Origin: Streptomyces marianii
Lineage (GTDB): Bacteria > Actinomycetota > Actinomycetes > Streptomycetales > Streptomycetaceae
Reading direction: 5' to 3'
Length of the DNA: 64,000 nt
Assembly (NCBI RefSeq): GCF_005795905.1
Contig: NZ_VAWE01000001.1
Location: forward strand, 620,001-684,000
The position numbers were made by a program, and so were the translations under genes. This document shows positions 51,973 through 59,961 of this stretch, one piece after another; within the stretch, counting starts at the first letter, position 1, and every line of letters starts with the position of its first letter. The notes under the pieces are model-generated. The model was given only the letters and a program-made list of their open reading frames with translations, was not told the DNA's origin and did not search any database.

Positions 51973-54461
51973 TCGGGACACCTCTGCCGCTGGCCCATGA
52001 GCTGCAGGACCTGCGGACCCAGGTCATCATCGACGCCTTGGACGCCGAGTTCCTGAGCCTGGTGAGCTGGGACTGGGAGTCGCGTGTCGTGCGCTACCCC
52101 AAGGTCCATCCGGTGCTGGGCATGCCGGACTGCGAAATCCCCGGCTGCACGAAGGGCACCCCGCTTGGCGAACCGGTCTGTGTCGGCTGCATCGGCCGCT
52201 GGCGGCGCTCCGGCCTGTCCTTCGAGGACTTCGCCGCGGTCCCGAGGGAGAGTGCCTATCACCGTTCCGACGGGCAGATCCTCTGTCGTGTCCCGGGCTG
52301 TCAGCGGCCGCCCCGGCTGGTCACGCATGGTCTTTGCACCGCTCACCAGGCGCGCTGGCACAGCTCGTCCGAGCTGACCGTAGAAGACTTCCTGCGCAAC
52401 TCCCCGCAGCAGGGGCTGCCCGGGTTCGGGCCCTGCCAGGTCGCCGCCTGCTACCGGCTGCGCGGCTCAGAGCGGACCCGCTACTGCGAGGTCCACCGAG
52501 GCCGCCTCAACCGCGAACGGCGGTCGGGGACCTTCGACGGCGACGAGGAACGGTGGCGCCTGACGTCGTCGTCGGTGCCGGTCAACCGCGAAGTCAGCCT
52601 GCGCGGGCTGCCTGACCGGCTGGTCGCCGAGCTCCTCTACTGCCTTCAGGTCCGCACCGCCCGGGAGGCGAAGACCAAGGATCACCGGATGCGGCACATC
52701 AGCGATCAACTGCGTCTGTTCCAGGTCCCGAGCCTGGAGACGCTGGGAGAGGACGACCTGATCCGCGCGGGGATGGTCGATGACCTTCGGATGATCATCC
52801 GTGGTGCACAGACCGCGCTGCGCAGGCTGGGGGCGACTGCGGAGACCGAGCGGCTCAAGGACGTCTGGGACCTGTTCGTCTTCGGGCACCACGGCACGCT
52901 CACGTTCAGCCGGATCCACCAGCGTCCCCTGCGGGAGGCGGTCAAGGTCTGGGCCTATGACGAACTCCCTCGGCGTCGCGGGCGGCATGTCGCCAGTTCC
53001 ATGCAGAACATGATCCGCGGCATGGAGCAGCTCTCGGACAGCCTGCGGCTGCAGCGGGACGACGCGGGGCATGCACTTCGGCTTCTGGGCCGCACGGACA
53101 TGGTCAGCTTCTGCAACCGCGTCGCGTTCCTCACCGAGACCGGCGTCTTCGGGGCTCACCACCGGGTCAATGTGATCCGATACGTCCGCAGAATCGTGAA
53201 CCGGATCCGTGTCCTGGGTCTCACCGGCCCCGGCCAGATGCTGGAGGGCCTGCCGGCGGACTTCTCCCTGTCCATGGAGGACATCCCCGACGAGCCCGAG
53301 GACACCGAGGCCGGACGGGACCTGCCGGACGAGGTGATGCGGGAGCTCTGTGACAACTTCGATCTGCTGGAGAAGATGAGCAACCGCGAGTACCGCGTCG
53401 CGGCCGAGCTCCTTGTCGACACCGGCCGGCGGCCGGACGAGATCAGCACGCTGGCGCTGGAGTGCCTGGGCAAGGACCCGGACGGGACCTTGGTCCTGAT
53501 CTATGACAACTCCAAGAACTACCGGCTGGGCCGTCGTCTGCCGATCGCGAAGGCGACCGCCGCCGTGATCACTGCGCAGCAGGAGCGGGTCCGTGAGCGC
53601 TTCCCTGGCACCCCGGCCGACAAGCTCAAGCTGCTGCCGAGCCCGGTGGCCAACCCCGCGGGAACGAAGCCGATCGGTTCGATCGGTGACGCCCACCGGG
53701 CCTGGGTCAACGCGCTTCCCGACATCATGATTCCGGTCGTCGTCGAGGTCGACGGGCAGCTGGTGACGAAGCTGCTGCCGTTCGACAAGTCCAAGATCTT
53801 TCCCTACGCCTACCGGCACTCCTTCGCTCAGCGCCACGCGGACGCCAACGTCGACCCCGACGTGCTCATGGATTTGATGGACCATCGTGAACTCTCCACA
53901 ACTCAGGGCTATTATCGGGTCAGCCAGGAGCGACGCCGTGAGGCGGTCGACCGGGTCACCGCGTTGCAGTTCGACCGCCGCGGCACCCGCGTCTGGCGCA
54001 AAGCCCAAGGACTTCTGGACTCCGAGCACGTACGGCGGGCCATCGGCGAAGTCGCCACGGCCTACGGCATCTGCCTGGAACCCCACAACGTCGCGGCCGG
54101 CGGCCAGAGCTGCCCGCTCCGCTTCCGCTGCATCGGCTGCGACCACTTCCGCACTGACGTCTCCTACCTGCCTGACCTGGAGCGATACCTCTCTGATCTC
54201 CTCCGCAGCCGGGAGCGGCTGATGTCGGCCTTCGAAGCCGACGACTGGGCCCGCAGCGAAGCGATGCCCTCCGAGGAGGAGATCAGCCGGGTCCGCCGTC
54301 TGATCAACCGGGTCAAGGCGGACTTGGACGACCTCTCGGACGAAGAACGTGCCCAGATCGAAGAAGCCGTCGCCGTGGTCCGCCGCGGCCGCTCAGTGAT
54401 GCTGGGCATGCCCCGCGTCGGCCAGCCACTTCCCGACGTCAGGCCCTGGAGGCTTCCGTGA
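51969..54461 (+). CDS. TnpB-like tyrosine recombinase with N-terminal zinc motifs
   Basis: An 830-aa protein. The first 200 residues contain three cysteine groups (CEIPGCTKG...CVGC, CRVPGCQRPP...C, CQVAACYRLRG...C) that look like zinc-binding units. The C-terminal tyrosine recombinase domain shows Arg in LLVDTGRRPDEISTL (about 486), Lys in YDNSKNYRLGRRLPI, HSFAQRHAD (H617-x-x-R), MDHRELSTTQGYYRVS with the second His and the nucleophile Tyr (about 648). A late cysteine cluster (SCPLRFRCIGCDHF) may bind zinc too. This is the TnpB of tripartite (Tn554-like) systems. It starts with GTG at 51969 and overlaps both neighbours by four bases. Confidence 0.85.
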   Translation: MIGTPLPLAHELQDLRTQVIIDALDAEFLSLVSWDWESRVVRYPKVHPVLGMPDCEIPGCTKGTPLGEPVCVGCIGRWRRSGLSFEDFAAVPRESAYHRSDGQILCRVPGCQRPPRLVTHGLCTAHQARWHSSSELTVEDFLRNSPQQGLPGFGPCQVAACYRLRGSERTRYCEVHRGRLNRERRSGTFDGDEERWRLTSSSVPVNREVSLRGLPDRLVAELLYCLQVRTAREAKTKDHRMRHISDQLRLFQVPSLETLGEDDLIRAGMVDDLRMIIRGAQTALRRLGATAETERLKDVWDLFVFGHHGTLTFSRIHQRPLREAVKVWAYDELPRRRGRHVASSMQNMIRGMEQLSDSLRLQRDDAGHALRLLGRTDMVSFCNRVAFLTETGVFGAHHRVNVIRYVRRIVNRIRVLGLTGPGQMLEGLPADFSLSMEDIPDEPEDTEAGRDLPDEVMRELCDNFDLLEKMSNREYRVAAELLVDTGRRPDEISTLALECLGKDPDGTLVLIYDNSKNYRLGRRLPIAKATAAVITAQQERVRERFPGTPADKLKLLPSPVANPAGTKPIGSIGDAHRAWVNALPDIMIPVVVEVDGQLVTKLLPFDKSKIFPYAYRHSFAQRHADANVDPDVLMDLMDHRELSTTQGYYRVSQERRREAVDRVTALQFDRRGTRVWRKAQGLLDSEHVRRAIGEVATAYGICLEPHNVAAGGQSCPLRFRCIGCDHFRTDVSYLPDLERYLSDLLRSRERLMSAFEADDWARSEAMPSEEEISRVRRLINRVKADLDDLSDEERAQIEEAVAVVRRGRSVMLGMPRVGQPLPDVRPWRLP

Positions 54462-54982
54462 TCCCTGCTATGCGCGACGGCCGGCAGGCCGACACCGAGC
54501 GGCGCCGCCAGCGGGTTGCCACCGCGGTGAAGAACGCCGCGAGGAACGGCACGCCCATCAGCGTCTCGGCCATCGCCCGGCAAGCCGGAGTCGATCGCAG
54601 CTTCCTCTATCGTCACCGCGACTTGCTGGAGGTCGTGCACGCGGCCGAGCTCGAACCTGCGGCTCAAGACCCGGCAGGCACTTCACCAGTGAGCCGGGCC
54701 TCGCTCCAAGCCGATCTCGCGAACGCTCAGGCTCGCAACACCCGACTTGCCGCCCGCGTCCAGCAGTTGGAGAAGCGGTTGTCGCAGGTGCTGGGGACTC
54801 AGGCATGGCAGGAGTCAGGGCTCGGGGCTCCAGCGGACATCGACGAGCTCCAGCGGAAGATCACGAGACTGGAGCAGCGCAACGTCGAACTGGCCTCCGC
54901 GTTGGAGGAGGCCCGATCCGATCTCGATGCCGCGCGGGCGGCCAACCGGGACCTGACGAGAGCGCTGAACCAACGCGGCTGA
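54458..54982 (+). CDS. TnpC-like accessory protein (DUF6262 type)
   Basis: A 174-aa protein. Its N-terminus has an HTH-like segment (NGTPISVSAIARQAGVDRSF, LYRHRDLLEVVHAAE) and its second half is a long coiled coil (LQADLANAQARNTRLAARVQ, QLEKRLSQVLG, ELQRKITRLEQRNVELASAL). This matches the third protein of tripartite transposition units, which influences the orientation or efficiency of insertion. It starts with GTG at 54458, overlapping tnpB by four bases. A strong hairpin at 54990 ends the operon. Confidence 0.75.
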   Translation: MIPAMRDGRQADTERRRQRVATAVKNAARNGTPISVSAIARQAGVDRSFLYRHRDLLEVVHAAELEPAAQDPAGTSPVSRASLQADLANAQARNTRLAARVQQLEKRLSQVLGTQAWQESGLGAPADIDELQRKITRLEQRNVELASALEEARSDLDAARAANRDLTRALNQRG

Positions 54983-54989
54983 GGCGGTC

Positions 54990-55030
54990 CAGGTTGTCGC
55001 GTGCCGTCGAAGGCGGCACGCGACAACCTG
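54990..55030. terminator. 16-bp stem hairpin between convergent tnpC and methyltransferase
   Basis: CAGGTTGTCGCGTGCC and its exact complement surround a 9-base loop (GTCGAAGGC). It starts eight bases after the tnpC stop and ends three bases before the methyltransferase stop, so it works for both strands. Confidence 0.8.
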
Positions 55031-55032
55031 AA

Positions 55033-55674
55033 TCACTTCCCTGCACGCATCAGCAGATGCCCCCGGCGAAACCGTTCTCCCTCGCATGGCTCACGCAGCA
55101 TCCGGCCGACCTCGGTGAAGCCGGCCGCACCGGCCAGCCCTGCAAGGTCGTCGATCGGCCATCGGTAGGCTGTCGTCACCTTGTGGTCGAACGCCGTGGT
55201 CGGCTCACCTTCCGACTCGAAGAAGGCGAGCAGAAGAGTTCCGTCGGGCACGAGTACCCGATGGAACTCGGCGAAGTACGCCTGCACGTCCTTCGGTGGG
55301 GCGTGAATGATCGAGTACCAGGACACGATGCCTTGCAACTGGCCATCGGCCAGGTCGAGGGCATCCATGGAACCGACCTCGAACCGCAGGTCCGGGTATG
55401 TCTCCCGCGCGAGATCGATCATCACCGGCGACAAGTCGACGCCGAAGACGTCCAGCCCCAGATCCCGCAGGTGTGCGGTGACAGGTCCAGGGCCGCATCC
55501 CAGCTCGGCGACGGGCCCGGAGCCGGCGGCCCGCACAGCTTCGGCGAACGCGGCGAGCACCGCGCGATCCAGCGGAAGAGTGTTGAGGTCGTCGCGTGGC
55601 AATTCGGCATAGAGAACGGCGACGGCATCGTAGGCATCAGCTGTCGCACCGTGATACGAGGAAAGTTCAGTCAC
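55033..55674 (-). CDS. Class I SAM-dependent methyltransferase (cargo of the element)
   Basis: A 213-aa methyltransferase with motif I VAELGCGPGPVTAHLRDLGL (residues about 54-70), the acidic end of strand 2 in VFGVDLSPVMIDLARE, MDALDLADGQLQGIVSWYSI (motif around strand 4) and FHRVLVPDGTLLLAFFESEG (post-motif). Small-molecule methyltransferases of this type (DUF-like Methyltransf_11/25) often confer resistance or modify secondary metabolites; the substrate here is unknown. GTG start at 55674. As the only non-recombination gene of the element it is its cargo. Confidence 0.85.
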   Translation of the reverse strand: MTELSSYHGATADAYDAVAVLYAELPRDDLNTLPLDRAVLAAFAEAVRAAGSGPVAELGCGPGPVTAHLRDLGLDVFGVDLSPVMIDLARETYPDLRFEVGSMDALDLADGQLQGIVSWYSIIHAPPKDVQAYFAEFHRVLVPDGTLLLAFFESEGEPTTAFDHKVTTAYRWPIDDLAGLAGAAGFTEVGRMLREPCEGERFRRGHLLMRAGK

Positions 55675-55853
55675 AAGCGAGGACCCTAGAGCCTTCCTGA
55701 CGCTGACGGCTGGCTATCGGACAGGCCCACTGGCGACTGCTCGAAGCGACAGTGGCGCCACATGTGTTGCACACGATAGTGTCGCTCGCACCGGCGCTGA
55801 GCTGCACAAAGTGGTCCCCACTCGCCTCGCGCCACACGGTTACCCCCAGAGAA

Positions 55854-55977
55854 GGCGGCAGACGGCCTTGGCCTCGGCCACCTGCAGCAGGGCCGGTCCG
55901 GTGGTGCCGATGGGGAAGAACAGATCGGGGTCCTCGTCGCGGCAGGCCGCGTCGTGACGCCAGTTCTCGTGCTCCAC
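55854..55977 (-). pseudogene. WhiB-family gene, 5' fragment
   Basis: From a GTG at 55977 with GGAGG upstream it encodes MEHENWRHDAACRDEDPDLF, FPIGTTGPALLQVAEAKAVC and R, the N-terminal half of a WhiB-like protein with the first two Fe-S cysteines. The frame enters the element and stops three residues later (LLWG, TAA at 55840-55842). The 3' half is at 50519-50676. The best match is the WblE/WhiB1 type. From 55978 to 56336 there is no further gene. Confidence 0.88.
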
Positions 55978-56336
55978 TTGGAGCGCCTCCTCCGTTCGGG
56001 GATGTTCGTCCTTCCCCAGTCGGGTGGCCGACGATCGGCCGCTGAAACACCCGTCGCACGTACGTCCTCGGATCGGGCGGGGCGAAGGCGTCCGTGCGAC
56101 GTCCCGCCACGCGATCGGCGGCCCGTCTGAACGACGCGGATCCGTCCTGCTCATCGTGCAGCCCCGGCCCGGCCGGCGGAAACCGCCTCCGCCCGGGTGA
56201 GTTCCGTGTCGCGCGACGGGGCCCGTACCAGCAGGCCGGCCCACCTCACCCGTTCGGTGGCGTTTGAGTGGCACCCCGCACGGCCCGGGATTCTCATGGA
56301 ACCGGACCTCAACGGCGTCCGGGGCGGAGGTGCCCG

Positions 56337-56636
56337 ATGTACAGCATGTGCGCCGAGCGGATAGCGGCCGAGGGCGGCACCACACTGGTGTGGCACGCCC
56401 TCGACACCAACGGCGACGCCTTGTGCGCCCGGCCGGTCAGGGGCACGGCGGCGTGGACACCGGAGGCCGTGAACGGCCTCGACGAGTACTGCCGCGACTG
56501 CATGAACGCCGTCGCCATGGCCTTCCGGCCCGCTTCCCGTGCCCCCGGCGACCGCACCGCCGTCGGAGGCGGAGCAGCGGAGCGGCAGGCCGACTCCGCT
56601 CCACCGGATCCGGAGCGCCTCCCCCATGGGCGGTGA
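56337..56636 (+). CDS. Small Cys-containing protein of unknown function
   Basis: A 99-aa protein: MYSMCAERIAAEGGTTLVWH, ALDTNGDALCARPVRG, VNGLDEYCRDCMNAVAMAF. Four cysteines in a C-x(~30)-C ... CxxC pattern could bind zinc. The last 25 residues are poorly ordered. The ATG at 56337 follows GGAGG at ideal distance. It overlaps the next gene by 11 bases. No family is recognised. Confidence 0.6.
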   Translation: MYSMCAERIAAEGGTTLVWHALDTNGDALCARPVRGTAAWTPEAVNGLDEYCRDCMNAVAMAFRPASRAPGDRTAVGGGAAERQADSAPPDPERLPHGR

Positions 56637-57156
56637 CGCGCAGCGGCGGGACCGCCCGCGACCGGGGCTCGTCGCACGCTGGCGCGAATCGGCGGATCAG
56701 CATCTGACGCCCACCAAGAGATCGCTGATCGTGACGTGGCTGTCCTTCGGCGTCACCTGGGGCGCGGTCCGGCTCATCACGCACGGCATCCGCGACGGAT
56801 GGCTGCCCTGGGGGGACATCACCGCCGCCGGCCGGCACTTCCACCACTACAACTTCGGGATCGGGACCCTGGCGGGCGTCGGCCTCGTCGCCGTGCGCGG
56901 AGACGAACGCGCGGTCGGCCACCCGGCCGTCGCCGCCGCCTACGGCTCGGGAACGGCCCTGATCGCCGACGAGTTCGCCCTGCTCCTCGATCTGCAGGAC
57001 GTGTACTGGACCAAGCAGGGGCGCTTGAGCGTGGAGGTCTCCCTCGGGATCCTCTCGGCGCTCGGGGCGTACCTGACCGCCGTGCCGTTCTGGCACGAGT
57101 GCGCCCGGGTGACACGCCACCACCTGGTGTCCGCGGCCAAGCGCGAGGCGCGATAG
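56626..57156 (+). CDS. Membrane protein of unknown function
   Basis: A 176-aa protein with about four hydrophobic segments: RSLIVTWLSFGVTWGAVRLI, FGIGTLAGVGLVAVRG, VAAAYGSGTALIADEFALLL and GILSALGAYLTAVPFW. Polar residues recur within or near the helices (HFHHYNFG, DEFALLLDLQDVYWTKQGR), as in membrane enzymes or metal-binding membrane proteins. No function is assigned. ATG 56626 follows GGAGCG and lies inside the end of the preceding gene, so they are coupled. Confidence 0.72.
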   Translation: MGGDAQRRDRPRPGLVARWRESADQHLTPTKRSLIVTWLSFGVTWGAVRLITHGIRDGWLPWGDITAAGRHFHHYNFGIGTLAGVGLVAVRGDERAVGHPAVAAAYGSGTALIADEFALLLDLQDVYWTKQGRLSVEVSLGILSALGAYLTAVPFWHECARVTRHHLVSAAKREAR

Positions 57157-57417
57157 GACTCCCGGCGGGCAGGGGGCCGTCTCGCGGTCGCCTGCCCCGT
57201 GCGCGCTCACCACGTCCGGCCGTCACGTACGGCCGGAGCCCGCCCCGTCGAGTCAGCACGCCCTTCCGTGGCGTACCGCGGTGCCGAGTCCGCACGCCCT
57301 GCTGAGTATGCGCGGCCGCACTCCTGAGTAGACGTACTCAGGGCATGACGACCGGCGTCGACGACAGTGGTGTGCGGACCGAACGAGCAGACCGAACGAC
57401 CGGAGCAGGAGACCGCC

Positions 57418-57759
57418 GTGCACGTGTCCCACAGGATCAACCGGCCCATCGGCACCGCCGGGCGCCGCAGGGGGTGGCGCGTCGTCGCGGCCGCCGCACT
57501 CACCGCCGCGGTGGCGGCGGCCACGCTCACCGGATGCTCCATCAGGGACGACATCTGCAGCGAAGGCGAGTACCCCGTCATCGCGGTGGGCGGCACCGGT
57601 TCCGCGTGTGTCCCCGAGGGGGAGCGGCCCTCGAAGGGCTACACGCGGTACCCCGAGGGCAAGGTGCCGCAGCAGGTCGACGACGAGTGGGACGTCTACT
57701 GGCGTACGCACACGGTCGACGAGGGCGGCGACATCGTCGACGCCCCGGACGCGGGCTGA
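57418..57759 (+). CDS. SCO0607-family lipoprotein
   Basis: A 113-aa lipoprotein. It has an Arg-rich start, a signal helix ending in a lipobox (ALTAAVAAATLTGCSIRDDI), the lipidated Cys, and a conserved short domain with two further cysteines (CSEGEYPVIAVGGTGSACVP, GERPSKGYTRYPEGKVPQQV). It matches the family known in S. coelicolor as SCO0607-like lipoproteins, of unknown function. GTG 57418 has AGGAGA upstream and gives the expected start. A 57-base palindromic-looking GC region around 57300 may be its promoter area. Confidence 0.75.
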   Translation: MHVSHRINRPIGTAGRRRGWRVVAAAALTAAVAAATLTGCSIRDDICSEGEYPVIAVGGTGSACVPEGERPSKGYTRYPEGKVPQQVDDEWDVYWRTHTVDEGGDIVDAPDAG

Positions 57760-57935
57760 CCACCCGAGCCAGCGGTTCGACGGGGCGCCGGGCGCGCCGC
57801 GTTCACGGTTCCGGAACTCCGTCCCGCGCCCGATGCCGCCCGCCTCGGGCACATGCGGTGCGAGGACGGACCCCGGGCCCGGTCCCGGCACCTCCCGGTG
57901 ACACGCCGGAGGACGGACGCGTCCGGGCGGCGGGG

Positions 57936-58784
57936 TCAGCGGCCTCGCAGCAGTTCGCGTTCGGCGACTTCGCGGAAGCTGCGCGGCGGCCGTCCGGTGA
58001 CGCGCCGGACGGTGTCGGTGATCCGGTCCTCCGCTCCCGCGGCGACGGCACGGTCCATACCGGCCAGCAACGCGGCGAACTCCCACGGCATTCCGGCCGC
58101 GAGGCGGTCGCGCTGCTCGTCGTACGTCAACCGGCGGTGGACCACTGGGCGGCCGGTGACGCGGGCGACGATCGCGGCGACGTCGTCGTGACTGAGCGTT
58201 TCCGGTCCGGTCAGGACCAGGTCAGGACCGGGCGCCGGCTCGTCCGTCAGGGCATGCGCGGCGACGGCGGCGATGTCGTCCGCATCGACGAATCCGACTC
58301 GGCCGGGCCCGGCCGCCGTCAGGATGGTGCCGTTCTCGCGGATGCCTGCGGCGTGGGGGTGTGAGCCGGTGAAGTTCTGCATGAACCAGGAGGGCCGCAG
58401 CACCGCCCATTCGTCGAACAGACCGGGCAGGGCCCGGTGTACGGCTCCCGCGGCCGGGCCGCCCTCGGGGATGGCCGAGGAGCTGAGGAGCACCGCGCGG
58501 TGCAGGCCGGCCTCGCGCGCCTGCCGGAGGAAGGGCAGCATGACCGCGGCCGGATCCGGGTCGCCGACCGGCGGGATGAGATAGACGCGATCGGCTCCGG
58601 CGAGGGCCCCGCGGAAGGTGTCCGGCGCGTACCAGTCGAACCGGACCGGGTCGGTGCCCGGGAGCGCGGTGCGCCCGCGGCTCGCGGCCCTGACCCGGTG
58701 GCCGGCCGCGACGAGGCGCGCGGCCGTGCGGCTGCCGGTGGTACCGGTCGCGCCGGTGACGAGGACGGTGCGGGTCGCGGTCAC
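57936..58784 (-). CDS. NmrA-like NAD(P)H-binding oxidoreductase
   Basis: A 282-aa protein with Rossmann motif RTVLVTGATGTTGSRTAARL, then GHRVRAASRG, FDWYAPDTFRGALAGADRVY, HRAVLLSSSAIPEGG, LRPSWFMQNFTGSH and a C-terminal VFTGRPP-like region. It belongs to the NmrA-like/atypical SDR group (azoreductase- or quinone-oxidoreductase-like); many bind NADP. The start is GTG 58784, overlapping the SnoaL gene by four bases (GTGA). The pair is transcribed away from the TetR gene at 59300 and probably controlled by it. Confidence 0.82.
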   Translation of the reverse strand: MTATRTVLVTGATGTTGSRTAARLVAAGHRVRAASRGRTALPGTDPVRFDWYAPDTFRGALAGADRVYLIPPVGDPDPAAVMLPFLRQAREAGLHRAVLLSSSAIPEGGPAAGAVHRALPGLFDEWAVLRPSWFMQNFTGSHPHAAGIRENGTILTAAGPGRVGFVDADDIAAVAAHALTDEPAPGPDLVLTGPETLSHDDVAAIVARVTGRPVVHRRLTYDEQRDRLAAGMPWEFAALLAGMDRAVAAGAEDRITDTVRRVTGRPPRSFREVAERELLRGR

Positions 58785-59209
58785 CGGGCGCCGCTCCCGG
58801 CGAACTCCACGCCGGGCTCCTGGACGGCGAGGGGGTTCCAGTAGTCGCGGTAGGAGGTGAATCGGCCGTCCCGCACGGTCACGACGGCGATGTAGGTCAT
58901 GTCGAAGGGGCCGCCCGTCGCGACCACACGCCCCACTCCGCGCATCTCTGCCACGATGGTCCCCGGCTCGGTGGTCCGGTGGATCCGGAGGTCGGGGAAG
59001 TCGTGCAGGTCGATGTGGTCGGGATAGCCGTGCATGTAGGCGGCGACGGCCTGCTTGCCCTCCAGGCGCGCCGGCCGGCCGGGGGGAGCGAAGGGGAACT
59101 CCATGACTCCGTGCTCGGCCCACAGGTCGACCCAGCCGGGAATGTCCTTGTCCAGCAGGAGTCGAAGGCCGTGGCGGTACAGGTCCGCCGCTGGGGTGTC
59201 TGCGGGCAT
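58781..59209 (-). CDS. SnoaL-like (NTF2-fold) protein
   Basis: A 142-aa NTF2-fold protein: ADLYRHGLRLLLDKDIPGWV, DLWAEHGVMEFPFAPPGRPA, DLHDFPDLRIHRTTEPGTIV and FDMTYIAVVTVRDGRFTSYR. Such proteins act as ketosteroid-isomerase-like enzymes or small-molecule-binding proteins. It is the first gene of a two-gene operon with an NmrA-like oxidoreductase, divergent from a TetR regulator; two TetR-type operators lie in front. The pair may detoxify a compound sensed by TetR. Confidence 0.82.
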   Translation of the reverse strand: MPADTPAADLYRHGLRLLLDKDIPGWVDLWAEHGVMEFPFAPPGRPARLEGKQAVAAYMHGYPDHIDLHDFPDLRIHRTTEPGTIVAEMRGVGRVVATGGPFDMTYIAVVTVRDGRFTSYRDYWNPLAVQEPGVEFAGSGAR

Positions 59210-59232
59210 GCGCTTCTCCGTCCCTTACGATA

Positions 59233-59279
59233 CGGACCAGCGGTCCGCTTCAGTGGAAAGATACGGACCGCCGGTCCGT
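59233..59279. promoter_or_regulatory. Two TetR-type operators in the divergent promoter region
   Basis: CGGACC-AGC-GGTCCG at 59233-59247 and ACGGACC-GCC-GGTCCGT at 59263-59279: the same palindrome twice, preceded each time by GATA, centres about 31 bp apart. They lie between the divergent starts at 59209 and 59300. Confidence 0.78.
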
Positions 59280-59299
59280 TTTGCAACTGGAGGCACCGC

Positions 59300-59932
59300 A
59301 TGCCCGAGCGCAGACCACGCAAGGACGCGGCCCGTAACCGGGCGGCCGCCCTCGCGGCCGCCGACACGCTCTTCTCCCGCAGCCGGAGCCCCGAGGACGT
59401 CACCATGGCCGACATCGCCGCGGCCGCAGGCGTGGGCAAGGCGACGCTCTTCCGGGCTTTCGGCGATCGCACCGGGCTGATCCACGCGCTGTGCGAGACA
59501 CGCCTCGAGGCGATCAGGGACGCCGTCGAGGAGGGGCCGCCGCCACTGGGGCCCGGAGCGCAGCCGGTCGAGCGGGTACCGGCGGTGCTCGACGCCGTCC
59601 TGTGCTTCAAGCTCGACAACCGCCATCTCGCACTGGCTCTGGAAGGAACCGGCGGCGACAGCCCCTACCGGACGAACCACTACGAGCGCTGGCACGCCCT
59701 GCTCGAGGACCTGCTGCAGCAGACCCCCGGCCCGACGGGAGACGCCGGCTTCACCGCACACGCACTGCTCGCCGCCACCCGCGCCGACCTCGTCGAGCAC
59801 CTGACCGGCGAGGAGCGCGCATCCCGAGAGGAACTGCGGGGGCAGCTGGCGGCATTCACCGCCCGAGTCCTCGGCGGCCCCGCGCGACCGGAACGCCCCC
59901 GGCGAGCGGCCCGCTCCCCGATCACCCCCTGA
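59300..59932 (+). CDS. TetR/AcrR family transcriptional regulator
   Basis: A 210-aa TetR protein. The HTH region (about residues 33-60) reads SPEDVTMADIAAAAGVGKAT then LFRAFGDRTGLIHAL. The C-terminal helical domain binds the inducer (DAVLCFKLDNRHLALALEGT, RWHALLEDLLQQTPG). The ATG at 59300 follows GGAGG. Two palindromes immediately upstream of its start are the likely operators, so it should repress itself and the divergent SnoaL-NmrA operon. Confidence 0.88.
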   Translation: MPERRPRKDAARNRAAALAAADTLFSRSRSPEDVTMADIAAAAGVGKATLFRAFGDRTGLIHALCETRLEAIRDAVEEGPPPLGPGAQPVERVPAVLDAVLCFKLDNRHLALALEGTGGDSPYRTNHYERWHALLEDLLQQTPGPTGDAGFTAHALLAATRADLVEHLTGEERASREELRGQLAAFTARVLGGPARPERPRRAARSPITP

Positions 59933-59961
59933 CCGGCGTCCGGAAACGATAGAAATGCTCC

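Larger units (their letters stand above)
50677..55853. mobile_element. Tripartite tyrosine-recombinase element inserted in a whiB-family gene
   Basis: The element is 5177 bp long. Its ends are 11-bp perfect inverted repeats (TTCTCTGGGGG at 50677-50687; CCCCCAGAGAA at 55843-55853). The 6-bp GGCGGC flanks it on both sides (50671-50676 and 55854-55859). Removing the element plus one GGCGGC gives the reading frame AVCRRCPV of WhiB proteins. It holds tnpA/tnpB/tnpC-like genes and a methyltransferase. The arrangement recalls Tn554, which also inserts site-specifically and carries a 6-bp core. Confidence 0.85.
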
